Shown here in pieces: positions 8,128-15,777 of a stretch of DNA of 37,382 nucleotides. Below the pieces are notes generated by a model. That model did no database searches and was not told the origin of the DNA. It worked only from the letters and a program-made list of their open reading frames with translations. The position numbers and the translations under genes were made by a program. Every line of letters begins with the position of its first letter. Positions within the stretch are counted from its first letter, which is position 1. The stretch comes from Ornithomonoglobus_A sp034090805. Lineage in GTDB: Bacteria > Bacillota > Clostridia > UBA1381. The stretch covers positions 1 to 37,382 of the forward strand of contig JAXDRV010000006.1 of NCBI GenBank assembly GCA_034090805.1, in the 5' to 3' direction.

Positions 8128-9195
8128 TCATATTTCTGTATTTACAGATTGATTTTTTTCGGCCGACTCAAAAGCAGCCTCCATAACCTTCATAACTCTG
8201 AGAGCCTGATGAGGCGTTATGAGCAGCTCTGCTTTGCCCTCGACGGCGTCTATAAATTGATTGTAGACAACGGTTAGATTATCAACTACGTCCTCCGGCA
8301 TGCTGAGCTCTATTGTTTCAACAGAATTTCCGGTTCTCGGTGCCATGGTCTTTGTGGGACCTGCGGCAGTCATGAATATTTCTTCTTCCCACACATTCTC
8401 CTGGTATTTACAGCGTGTGATCCTGCCTTCACATTCCCAGTTGTCTATCTGAAGAGTCCCGTTCTCGCCCATGACATACCAACGAGGGTGAGTGATGTAG
8501 TGATTTGTTCCAACCTCAATTATTGCCGTCAGACCGCTTTCAAAGGTCAGCATAAGATGGAAGTTATCATCAACCTCCGGGTATTTTACTTTCAGCAGCT
8601 TACAATAAACCTGCGTTACCTTATCGGGAAGCATAAATAAGATCTGATCGATCAAGTGCACACCCCAATCAAGCATCATTCCTCCGCCCAGGGCTTTAAG
8701 AGTTCTCCAGCCGCCGGGAATACCTCTTGAGCCTTCAACTCTCGATTCGATTACAAGAGGCTTGCCTATGATTCCTTCCTCCACCTTTCTTTTCATCAGA
8801 ACAAAATCACGGTTTGTACGTCTGTTTTGGTCTATGGTAAATACTTTCCCGGTTTCTTTGGAAACAGCCATGACCTCAAGCAGCTCTTCGGAGTTTAATG
8901 TTACGGGTTTTTCCGATATTACATGCTTTCCCGCACGCATCGCCTCAATAAGCAATGGCTTGTGAGCTTCGTTGGTGGTGGATACAAGCACCAAATCAAT
9001 CTCAGGATCATGCAAAAGAGCCTCCTTTGACTCATAAGCGATCACACCTCTGTCCGTTCCGGCCTTAAGTGCGGCTTCATCGAGATCAAAGACTCCCTTT
9101 ACCTTAAGTCTGTCGAAATTTTTTAACTCTTCAAAATGAGCTCGTCCCATACCTCCGAAGCCGATGATTCCGAGTTTATGCTTTACGCCCACCAC
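8128..9195 (-). CDS. Gfo/Idh/MocA family oxidoreductase (distal copy)
   Basis: An NAD(P)-dependent sugar dehydrogenase of the Gfo/Idh/MocA family. The Rossmann glycine motif is GIIGFGGMG (residues 9-17), the EKP motif follows SEKPVTLNSEE, and a GGGMMLDWGVHLID segment holds the active-site Asp/His of the C-terminal alpha/beta domain. The length of 355 residues is normal. The start is GTG (9195 or the next codon), overlapping the upstream isomerase gene by 13 bp, which indicates translational coupling. It is the last gene of a four-gene operon. The likely reaction is oxidation or reduction of a hydroxyl on a sugar, acid or inositol. The substrate is unknown; the pairing with a second dehydrogenase suggests a redox-neutral pathway. 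Confidence 0.87.
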   Translation of the reverse strand: MVGVKHKLGIIGFGGMGRAHFEELKNFDRLKVKGVFDLDEAALKAGTDRGVIAYESKEALLHDPEIDLVLVSTTNEAHKPLLIEAMRAGKHVISEKPVTLNSEELLEVMAVSKETGKVFTIDQNRRTNRDFVLMKRKVEEGIIGKPLVIESRVEGSRGIPGGWRTLKALGGGMMLDWGVHLIDQILFMLPDKVTQVYCKLLKVKYPEVDDNFHLMLTFESGLTAIIEVGTNHYITHPRWYVMGENGTLQIDNWECEGRITRCKYQENVWEEEIFMTAAGPTKTMAPRTGNSVETIELSMPEDVVDNLTVVYNQFIDAVEGKAELLITPHQALRVMKVMEAAFESAEKNQSVNTEI

Positions 9196-10151
9196 ATTTC
9201 ACCTGCATTCTCATAAATAATTGTATCCTTAAGAAGGGCAATGGCTTTTTCAAGTCCTTCCTTCGGTGACATCAGACCGTCCTCGTGTTCGATGGAAATT
9301 GCACCGTCATAGCCGACAGCCTTCAAAGTGCTTATTATATTATTCCAAACATCTTTTCCGTGACCGTAACCTACGGTTCTGAATACCCATGAACGGTTAA
9401 GAATATTTCCGTATTCCTGTGTATCGAGAACACCGATTTTCGACGTGTTTGCAGTGTCTATTTTTGTGTCCTTGGCGTGGAAATGATATATTGCGTCACC
9501 GCCGAGCATTTTTATTGCTTCACAGGGATCTATACCCTGCCAGAAAAGATGACTGGGATCGACGTTTGCGCCTATAATATCTCCGACTGCGTTTCTGAGC
9601 TTAAGCAGTGTTGACGGATTGTATACGCAAAATCCGGGATGCATTTCAAAAGCGATTTTCTTTATCCCTATTTCCTCCGCAAGCTTAGCCGTTTCCTTCC
9701 AATAGGGGATTAAAACCTTATTCCACTGCCAATCGAGTATATCGAGATATTCCGGAGGCCATGCACACGTTACCCAGTTCGGATTTTTCGATGTACTGCA
9801 ATCTCCGGGACAGCCGGAGAAGCCTATAATGGTATCAACTCCGAGCATGACAGCTATTTTCATGGCGTCCACAAACTCGTTGTGGAATTTGAGTGCAATC
9901 TCCTTGTCGGGATGTACGGGATTACCGTGACAGGCTATTGCTGAGATTTTCATATTATATTTTTCTAAAAGTGACTTTAATTCGTCAATTTTTTCGGGAT
10001 TACCGAGATATTCCTTAGGGTCAAGATGTGCTTTCCCCGGATAACCTCCCGCACCGAGCTCTAAGCTGTCCACGCCGAGGTTGCTTAAGTATTTAAGCGA
10101 TTCTTCAAGTCCCATTTGGTTTAAAACGGGCGACATAACCGAAAGTTCCAT
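9183..10151 (-). CDS. Sugar phosphate isomerase/epimerase family (xylose-isomerase-like TIM barrel)
   Basis: A TIM-barrel protein of the AP endonuclease 2 / IolE-like family. Metal-ligand segments are visible: IAFEMHPGF (Glu), GANVDPSHL (Asp, His), YHFHAKDT (His) and ISIEHED (Glu). About 322 residues is normal. The ORF reaches an ATG at 10157, but GAGGAG lies only 2 bases before it and 8 before the next ATG at 10151, so the second is preferred. In operons with Gfo/Idh enzymes and ThuA such barrels act as isomerases, epimerases, dehydratases or, in gut Bacteroides, lyases of 3-keto-glycosides. Which applies here is not determined. It overlaps the downstream dehydrogenase gene. Confidence 0.85.
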   Translation of the reverse strand: MELSVMSPVLNQMGLEESLKYLSNLGVDSLELGAGGYPGKAHLDPKEYLGNPEKIDELKSLLEKYNMKISAIACHGNPVHPDKEIALKFHNEFVDAMKIAVMLGVDTIIGFSGCPGDCSTSKNPNWVTCAWPPEYLDILDWQWNKVLIPYWKETAKLAEEIGIKKIAFEMHPGFCVYNPSTLLKLRNAVGDIIGANVDPSHLFWQGIDPCEAIKMLGGDAIYHFHAKDTKIDTANTSKIGVLDTQEYGNILNRSWVFRTVGYGHGKDVWNNIISTLKAVGYDGAISIEHEDGLMSPKEGLEKAIALLKDTIIYENAGEMWWA

Positions 10152-10175
10152 ATTCATATCTCCTCTCTTTTTGTA

Positions 10176-10883
10176 TCAGCCTTCAAGAGGCTCTGTGCAG
10201 GGGCAAACAAGCGGAATATTCTTCCTGACCGGACATGCCCATTTAACTGCGTTTTTCAAAATTCTTTGAACGTTTGCGTTGTGGTATGCGGAATTTGTTT
10301 CATGACCGGGTTGGAAATAGAAAATTTTCCCGTTGCCTCTTACCCAAGTGCAGCCCGAACGGAAAACTTCTCCGCCGTTAAACCAACCCATAAATATTGT
10401 TTCCATAGGGTCGGCAATATCAAACGGCTCGCCGTACATTTCTTCGCAGTCAAGAGCAAAGGTTTCGTCTACACCCTCCGCAATCGGGTGATTGGGCTTT
10501 ACTGTCCAAATTCTTTCTCTTGCGCCGTCTCTCCACTTGAGATTGCACGTTGTGCCGTTGATTTTTTTGAAAATCTTTGAGTGGTGACCGGAGTGAAGAA
10601 CTATAAGTCCCATGCCGGAAAGAATATATCTGTGTACTCTTTCAACCACTTCATCGGGAACCTTGTTGTGTCCTGCGTGTCCCCACCAAATAAGTACGTC
10701 CGTTTCGGAAAGAACATCATCTGTCAGACCGCATTCGGGGTCATCGAGAGTGGCAGTGCTTACCTCAACATCATCGGATCTCAAAAATGATGCAATATAT
10801 TCGTGAAGTCCTCCGGGATAAAGCTCTGTTACGAGGGGGATTTCCTTTTCATGAATATTTTCATTCCAAACTAAAACCTTCAT
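10176..10883 (-). CDS. ThuA-like domain protein
   Basis: A 235-residue single-domain protein of the ThuA (trehalose utilisation) family, which has a class I glutamine-amidotransferase-like fold. Visible signatures: VLVWNEN at the N-terminus, TDVLIWWGHAGH, GLIVLHSGHHS at the nucleophile-elbow position, and FYFQPGHET near the end. In Rhizobium thuA/thuB convert disaccharides through 3-keto forms, and ThuA-like proteins commonly sit beside Gfo/Idh dehydrogenases, as here. The biochemical role of the family is still poorly defined. AAAGGAG lies upstream of the ATG at a slightly long spacing. It is the second gene of the operon. Confidence 0.85.
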   Translation of the reverse strand: MKVLVWNENIHEKEIPLVTELYPGGLHEYIASFLRSDDVEVSTATLDDPECGLTDDVLSETDVLIWWGHAGHNKVPDEVVERVHRYILSGMGLIVLHSGHHSKIFKKINGTTCNLKWRDGARERIWTVKPNHPIAEGVDETFALDCEEMYGEPFDIADPMETIFMGWFNGGEVFRSGCTWVRGNGKIFYFQPGHETNSAYHNANVQRILKNAVKWACPVRKNIPLVCPCTEPLEG

Positions 10884-10920
10884 TGTTATAACCGTTAACT
10901 CCTTTCCGTTTTAATTCCGA

Positions 10921-11988
10921 TTAAAGAATAACCTCTTTGCCTGTTTCTGCCGACTTATATATTGCCTCAAGAATCTTTATCATATTAACACCTTGAATAG
11001 GCGTAAAATCAGGCTCTGCTCCGTTTAGCAAAACATCGGTAAAATGACGTATGTTGTCACCGTGAGCGGTCGGTGAGGACGGTACATTGGGGATAATATC
11101 CTCAAGTACGCCGTTGCTTTCCGTAAATATTTTCAGGGATTCGTCTCGAAGTACAGCACCTGCTTTTGTGCCGCGCAGCTCAACGAAATTGTTTTCGGCT
11201 TCGATATTTGACGCCCATGAAAATTCAATCTGCAAGCAAGCTCCGTTGTCGAATCTTATGAATCCCATTGCAAGATCCTCTACATCGAAAACTCCGTTTT
11301 CGTTTTTCTCGCCGAATGAAGAATGTACGGAATCGGACACATCGCTGTCGGCAAATTTTGCATAGGTGCAGCCGGATACCGAAACGGGAGTGGGGTTGCC
11401 CATAAGCCATATTGCAAGGTCAATCATATGTACGCCCAGGTCAATAAGAGGACCGCCGCCGGACTGCTCTTTGGTTGTAAACCAACCGCCCTTGCCGGGG
11501 ATGCCGCGTCTTCTTTGCCAGCCGCAGCGTCCGCAGTAAATTTCACCCATTTTTCCGTCATCAATAAATGCCTTTAGGTATTTTGCGTCCTTGCGGTGAC
11601 GGTTATTTCTCATAACCATAAGCTGCTTGCCTGATTTTTCTGCGGCATTCTTCATTTTTAATGCTTCGCTTACGGATACTGCGTCAGGCTTTTCGCAAAA
11701 AACATTCAGCCCCTTTTCCAGTGCGGCTGCCGCAATAATTGAATGAAGATAATTCGGTGTGCAAATGTCCACAAAGTCCAAACCCTCAAAATCCAAAAGC
11801 TCCTTATAATCGGTAAACGACGGAACGTCGTTCATATTAAATTCTTCCTTAAAGCTTTTGATTTTGTCGGGAAGTATATCGCATACGGCAACGATTTCCA
11901 CATTATCCATGCCGGCATATCCCGGCATATGCGCACAACGGCAAATCCCTCCGAGACCGATAAGTCCCACTTTTAATTTTTTGTTCAT
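10921..11988 (-). CDS. Gfo/Idh/MocA family oxidoreductase (proximal copy)
   Basis: The first gene of the four-gene catabolic operon. The Rossmann motif GLIGLGGI is at the N-terminus, followed by VEIVAVCDI, the catalytic EKP in FCEKPDAVS, and GGGPLIDLGVHMIDLAIWLMG in the substrate domain. The open frame extends to 12081, but the added 31 residues are not family-like and AAAGGAG precedes the ATG at 11988 at good spacing, giving 355 residues. It is clearly diverged from the distal copy (8128-9195), so the two dehydrogenases probably perform different steps, for example oxidation at the start and re-reduction at the end. The divergent AraC gene is the likely activator. Confidence 0.88.
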   Translation of the reverse strand: MNKKLKVGLIGLGGICRCAHMPGYAGMDNVEIVAVCDILPDKIKSFKEEFNMNDVPSFTDYKELLDFEGLDFVDICTPNYLHSIIAAAALEKGLNVFCEKPDAVSVSEALKMKNAAEKSGKQLMVMRNNRHRKDAKYLKAFIDDGKMGEIYCGRCGWQRRRGIPGKGGWFTTKEQSGGGPLIDLGVHMIDLAIWLMGNPTPVSVSGCTYAKFADSDVSDSVHSSFGEKNENGVFDVEDLAMGFIRFDNGACLQIEFSWASNIEAENNFVELRGTKAGAVLRDESLKIFTESNGVLEDIIPNVPSSPTAHGDNIRHFTDVLLNGAEPDFTPIQGVNMIKILEAIYKSAETGKEVIL

Positions 11989-12071
11989 TATAATAATACT
12001 CCTTTCATAAAAGACGTTTGTTTGAGTACAAAACCCAAACCCGATCCGTTCTTTTAAAAATTTATGAAATA

Positions 12072-12112
12072 AGTATAGCATATTTGAATTTTATATGATA
12101 TAATATATTCAA
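12072..12112 (-). promoter_or_regulatory. Operon promoter with inverted-repeat operator candidate
   Basis: Reading leftward, a -10 TATACT (12072-12077) has no good -35 at 17 bp. An inverted repeat TTGAAT / ATTCAA (12084-12112) covers that position. A weak -35 with an adjacent dyad is typical of activator-dependent promoters, which fits the divergent AraC regulator. Confidence 0.45.
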
Positions 12113-12343
12113 TTAAAAATATCAATTATTTACGGTGGCGGATAATAAAAAAATAAGCAATCGTCTTGCTGCTTTTGAACGGTGAGGTGTTTTGCGCTAT
12201 CGGCTTTGCAGATGGTGGTCGTAGGAGATTTTTGACGGCAAAGGTGTTGTGTACAGCAACACTCATCGGACGTCGGTAAGCTGCTTGCTTCTTTTTCGGC
12301 ATTATGCTTGATGCCGCCGCAGTTTGAAGGAATGGAGATTATT
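12113..12343 (+). other. Leader region of the AraC gene, no gene seen
   Basis: This 231-base region has more GC than its flanks. It contains a GTGTTG/CAACAC hairpin (about 12244-12263) and GCTGCTTTT / AAGCTGCTTGC segments. It may be a structured 5' leader. I cannot match it to a known riboswitch, and no ORF is convincing. Confidence 0.3.
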
Positions 12344-13219
12344 ATGAAAAGTATATCTGAAGAGCCGTTTACTATAAACGGGATAAAGAGCTGGATTCAT
12401 TGCATTGAAATGACCGGCCATAAAGGTGTCGATGGAAAGCCTGTGTCATACCATTATCATGACTATATTGAGCTTTTATATGCTGTTGATGCCGATGGAT
12501 ATGTTTGGTACAATGAAGAGAGGATAGCCTTTGAAACGGGGAAGCTTGTTATTGTAAATTCAAACACACCTCATACACTCACGTTTAGAAAAGATTCGAA
12601 ATATATATGTATTAAATTTTCGCCGCATATATTATATGCCGATGAATCATCACTGTTTGAATTTAAGTATATGCTGCCGTTTCTTTCCGATAATTCCCAT
12701 CAGAAGGTGTTCGGCAATGATGAACTCGGAGGCATTGACATAAAATCTCTTTTCCTTGAAATAATTGATGAGTGGAAAACGACGGGACCGGCATATGAGC
12801 TTATCATTCGTGCGAATATATTAAAGCTTTGGGCAGGGATATTTCGTTACTGGCATGAAAATAATATTTCGAGCGATGACATTAAAATCACGGATACACT
12901 GAAAACCGCTCTTGGGTATATAGAAGAAAATTTTGAAAATGTGACGGAGGCGGAGGTGGCGGAATACTGTCATGTAAGCTACAATTATTTTTCGTTTGCG
13001 TTTAAAAAGACGATGGGGAAGAGCTTCAGTGAATATATTACTTTTTTAAGGATATGTAAAGCGGAAAAACTGCTGCTTACGTCCGATAAAAGCATTACGG
13101 AAATAGCCTTTCAGACGGGATTTTCCACATCGAGCTACTTCATATCGAAATTTAAAGCATACAAGGGAGTGACTCCGAGAAAGTTTAGGGACAATATGCG
13201 CAATATCGTTCAAAAGTAA
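12344..13219 (+). CDS. AraC-family transcriptional regulator
   Basis: A 291-residue AraC/XylS regulator. The N-terminal cupin (about residues 5-130) has YHYHDYIELLYA and a PHTLTF turn, and would sense a sugar. The C-terminal double HTH (about 190-285) has EVAEYCHVSYNYFSFAFKK and ITEIAFQTGFSTSSYFISKF, closing with VTPRKFR. The frame reaches a TTG at 12308, but GGAG at 12334-12337 sits 6 bases before the ATG at 12344, which is preferred. It is divergent from the Gfo/Idh-ThuA-isomerase operon and its likely activator. A strong terminator follows. Confidence 0.87.
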   Translation: MKSISEEPFTINGIKSWIHCIEMTGHKGVDGKPVSYHYHDYIELLYAVDADGYVWYNEERIAFETGKLVIVNSNTPHTLTFRKDSKYICIKFSPHILYADESSLFEFKYMLPFLSDNSHQKVFGNDELGGIDIKSLFLEIIDEWKTTGPAYELIIRANILKLWAGIFRYWHENNISSDDIKITDTLKTALGYIEENFENVTEAEVAEYCHVSYNYFSFAFKKTMGKSFSEYITFLRICKAEKLLLTSDKSITEIAFQTGFSTSSYFISKFKAYKGVTPRKFRDNMRNIVQK

Positions 13220-13303
13220 AAAACGATACAGGCAGTTATTCCGATAAACGGTGCATTGACCTTTGTCGTGAGCGTGATTTCCTCGAATCCATAAAATGAA
13301 AGT

Positions 13304-13346
13304 AAAAATAACGCTGTCTTTTGTTGTAGGACGGCGTTATTTTTTT
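13304..13346 (+). terminator. Rho-independent terminator after the AraC gene
   Basis: Stem AAAATAACGCTGTC / GGACGGCGTTATTTT with one G-T pair and a short loop, then TTTTTTT. Confidence 0.85.
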
Positions 13347-13475
13347 GCTCACCGAGCATGGCAATTGACCGGCGGGGTGAGTGTAATTTTTAAGATATAC
13401 GGCTGAAATAAAGTGCAATTTGTAGAAAAATCATCACAATTGCTCTAATTTGTGACGAAAATATGAAAAAAATAC

Positions 13476-13504
13476 TTGAAATTTATATTTATACGTGTTA
13501 TAAT
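13476..13504 (+). promoter_or_regulatory. Strong promoter before the small ORF and sugar transferase
   Basis: TTGAAA (13476-13481), 17-bp spacer, TATAAT (13499-13504). About 100 bases of leader follow, with a TAAGGC/GCCTTA hairpin (13542-13569). Confidence 0.75.
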
Positions 13505-13610
13505 TATAAAAACGAATGACAAATTGTAAATAGTGGGGGTGTAAGGCTCTTAGAGGAATAAACGCCTTATGAGATAACAGACAGCGGAAGCAGTCGAGAG
13601 GAAAAAGGGA

Positions 13611-13769
13611 ATGTATACGGAAATAACAATAGAACAGCTCGCCGAAAAATACGGCAGTGACAAAAAGATAAGAATAATATGCGAGGACGAAGACGGTCTG
13701 GTATTTCTTTACAGCAAGAACCCAAAAACCTTGTCCGAACAGGAATATTCATTTGATGCGGGGATGTAG
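13611..13769 (+). CDS. Small acidic protein, 52 residues, unknown function
   Basis: ATG at 13611 is preceded by a purine-rich GAGAGGAAAAAGGG binding site. The product starts MYTEITIEQLAEKYG, has an acidic centre (CEDEDGLVFLY) and ends FDAGM. It lies one base upstream of the sugar transferase ATG (stop 13767-13769, next start 13771), so translation is probably coupled. I do not recognise the family. It has no signal or membrane segment. The strong promoter, good ribosome binding site and tight coupling argue that it is a real gene, perhaps acting with the exopolysaccharide transferase. Confidence 0.6.
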   Translation: MYTEITIEQLAEKYGSDKKIRIICEDEDGLVFLYSKNPKTLSEQEYSFDAGM

Positions 13770-13770
13770 A

Positions 13771-14343
13771 ATGTATAAAAAATATGTGAAAAGAGCGTTG
13801 GATTTCACTCTGGCACTGATAGGTTTAATATGCCTGTCGCCGATTTTGATGATAATAGCAGGCGCGGTAAAAATAGACTCAAAAGGACCGGTACTGTTTA
13901 AGCAGCAACGCCTGGAAATGAATGGAAAAGTATATAATATGTATAAATTCCGTTCTATGTGTGTAGGCGCAGAAAAGCAGGGAGTTTATTCGGACAGCAA
14001 CGACAGTCGTATAACAAAGGTAGGGCATTTATTAAGAGCAAGCAGTATGGACGAATTACCTCAAATGATAAATATTTTAAAAGGGGATATGGCGCTGATA
14101 GGGCCTCGGCCTCCTCTTACATATCATCCTTGGAAATATGAAGAATACAGTGATGAACAAAAACGAATGTTTGAGGTAAGACCGGGGATAACCGGATGGG
14201 CACAAGTACATGGGCGCAAAGATGTGGAATGGAACAAGAGAATACAGTTAAATGTATGGTATGTTGACAACGTATCATTTTTGCTGGATTTAAAAATATT
14301 CTTTGGAGTGTTATACTTTAAGTACAGTCGACAAACGCACTAA
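13771..14343 (+). CDS. Undecaprenyl-phosphate sugar phosphotransferase, C-terminally altered
   Basis: A bacterial sugar transferase (PF02397, WcaJ/EpsL type) that loads a sugar-1-phosphate onto undecaprenyl phosphate as the first step of exopolysaccharide or glycoprotein assembly at the inner membrane. An N-terminal membrane helix (about residues 11-33) is followed by the MYKFRSM, DELPQMINIL, LIGPRPP and RPGITGWAQV motifs, all intact. The start is ATG 13771, immediately after the small ORF. The protein ends at 190 residues: normal sequence runs to DLKIFF near 14305, then the usual terminal 20-30 residues are replaced by an unrelated tail at a junction with the opposite-strand ABC gene. It may still fold. 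No other glycan-assembly genes are present. Confidence 0.8.
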   Translation: MYKKYVKRALDFTLALIGLICLSPILMIIAGAVKIDSKGPVLFKQQRLEMNGKVYNMYKFRSMCVGAEKQGVYSDSNDSRITKVGHLLRASSMDELPQMINILKGDMALIGPRPPLTYHPWKYEEYSDEQKRMFEVRPGITGWAQVHGRKDVEWNKRIQLNVWYVDNVSFLLDLKIFFGVLYFKYSRQTH

Positions 14344-14661
14344 ATTCTGATATAAAGCACTTGTCATTTCGCATAGCTCCGATACCGTAATTTTATCCTG
14401 ATAATGCAATTCCTGAAATTGAACACCTACATTTTCAAAAAGCTTTTTTCGGCCCGTTTTTGGATTCATACCCAAAATCCTCGCTGTTCCGCTATCGGGA
14501 TTTTTTGTGCCTAAAATACAATCAATAGCCGTTGTTTTACCCGCTCCGTTAGAGCCGAGCAATCCGAACACCTCCCATTGATTTACGGAAATATTAAAAT
14601 TGCTTAATACTGTTTTTCCTGCAAATGATTTTGTTAGATTTTTCGTTTCTATTACAGGCAT
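14311..14661 (-). pseudogene. ABC transporter ATPase, 3'-truncated
   Basis: Starts at ATG 14661 after AGGAGG. The first 100 or so residues are a normal ABC ATPase: TKNLTKSF, the Walker A GSNGAGKTT, then a Q-loop region (VGVQFQ). The frame then runs into foreign sequence near 14345 and stops at 14311. The ABC signature, Walker B and H-loop are absent, as is any permease gene. It would be non-functional. A MerR-type operator lies upstream, so it was once the target of the neighbouring MerR regulator, probably a drug or peptide exporter. Confidence 0.82.
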
Positions 14662-14695
14662 AATAAAACCTCCTTTATCGTTAGTGATAAAATCA

Positions 14696-14721
14696 TAACA
14701 CAAACAATAAGGTTGGTGTTA
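14696..14721 (-). promoter_or_regulatory. MerR-type operator and promoter of the ABC gene
   Basis: TAACAC - 14 bp - GTGTTA dyad. On the minus strand a -35 TTAACA and a -10 TATGAT are separated by 19 bp, the stretched spacer that MerR-family activators require. The same dyad with identical spacing occurs at 15504-15529. Confidence 0.65.
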
Positions 14722-15477
14722 AATTGGAGAGTTAAAAAATTTTTCTTTCATTTCTATCAGCATATTTTTTATCGTTCTGTCGTTATAGGCCGCTCGGTCA
14801 AGAGAGGTAATCAGGCGGTCGCAGGCTGTTATAATATCATCGGTTTGAAGCGGTGTATCAATGACTTTCATTATATCCGTTTGCGGATTACGTGAAAGAG
14901 CGGTTAACATCCTGAGAATAGACGATAAAGAATAGTTTGCGCACCGCAGAGAGCGGATGATTTTTAATATTTGTATGTCTTGCTCCGTATATACCCTATA
15001 TCCGTTTTGTCGGCGTTTTATCCGCAGCAATCCGTTTAATTCCCAATTGCGTAAAGTATCTGTTGTAATACCCAGATAGTCCGCTGTTTCTTTTCGTGTC
15101 ATACTGATTTTGATTAAATTATTATCTTTGTTTTCCAATATGGCTTTTGCGCTTTTTACAGCTTCTGCGGCATTATTTTTTTCTTGCTCAATATGCTCCA
15201 AATACCGGTCTGTTAAATCAAGTGCTTTATCTATATTTCCGAGTGCAACGGTTTTTACAATCTCAACGCTCTGCTTTCTTAAACCGTTTTGGAGCAGCTC
15301 TATTTGAAATGCCGTTCTTGCAATTTTGAATTGATATATGTGTAAATCCGTAAAAATACGATACCCGTTTTCTTTTCGTTCCGGACGTGTAATTAACTGC
15401 ATTTCTTCATAGAAGCGCACGGTGTTAGGGTGTATTCCTATCTTTTTGGCAATATCAGATGTCGTGTATGTATTCAT
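14719..15477 (-). CDS. MerR-family regulator with two HTH modules
   Basis: A 252-residue regulator with two MerR-like winged-helix modules. The first (about residues 4-70) has YTTSDIAKKIGIHPNTVRFYEE and NGYRIF. A helical linker with coiled-coil character (about 75-125) precedes the second module (about 127-195), which has TRKETADYLGITTDTLRNWE and NGYRVYTEQDI. ATG 15477 is chosen over the longer ORF start because GAGGAGG lies 9 bases before it. Having two DNA-binding modules in one chain is unusual, since MerR proteins normally carry one per monomer. It lies just upstream of the truncated ABC gene and has operator-like dyads before both genes. Confidence 0.82.
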   Translation of the reverse strand: MNTYTTSDIAKKIGIHPNTVRFYEEMQLITRPERKENGYRIFTDLHIYQFKIARTAFQIELLQNGLRKQSVEIVKTVALGNIDKALDLTDRYLEHIEQEKNNAAEAVKSAKAILENKDNNLIKISMTRKETADYLGITTDTLRNWELNGLLRIKRRQNGYRVYTEQDIQILKIIRSLRCANYSLSSILRMLTALSRNPQTDIMKVIDTPLQTDDIITACDRLITSLDRAAYNDRTIKNMLIEMKEKFFNSPI

Positions 15478-15503
15478 TTTGAAGCACCTCCTCAAGGATA
15501 CTT

Positions 15504-15529
15504 TAACACAAATTCAAACATTGGTGTTT
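15504..15529 (-). promoter_or_regulatory. MerR-type operator upstream of the MerR gene
   Basis: TAACAC - 14 bp - GTGTTT dyad, matching 14696-14721 in arms and spacing. On the minus strand a 19-bp spacer separates TTAAAC and TTAAAG hexamers. Autoregulation is inferred. Confidence 0.55.
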
Positions 15530-15654
15530 AACTGTATAGTTTATTATATACCGCCATGACGGAAAATTCAATGACTATCCGATAAAACTCAATTATTTGG
15601 TATTACTGCCTATTGTCTGATATGCACAAATAAACATGATATGTTTTGTTGAAT

Positions 15655-15696
15655 TGACCGAAAATGAAATATTTTGATTGAAAATGACCGAAAATG
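15655..15696 (+). promoter_or_regulatory. Repeated operator boxes upstream of the fru operon
   Basis: TGACCGAAAATG occurs at 15655-15666 and again at 15685-15696, 30 bp apart (about three helical turns). An inverted core CGGTCA lies at 15748-15753, beyond the promoter. They are probable sites for the DeoR-type regulator encoded next. Confidence 0.55.
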
Positions 15697-15697
15697 C

Positions 15698-15726
15698 TTG
15701 ACATGATAGTAACTGTGTGGTAATAT
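15698..15726 (+). promoter_or_regulatory. Promoter of the fru operon
   Basis: A perfect TTGACA (15698-15703), 17-bp spacer, TAATAT (15721-15726). Operator boxes flank it on both sides. Confidence 0.75.
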
Positions 15727-15777
15727 AATATTACAACAAGTCAAAAACGGTCAAATTCATTCAAAGGAGGTGTGAAA

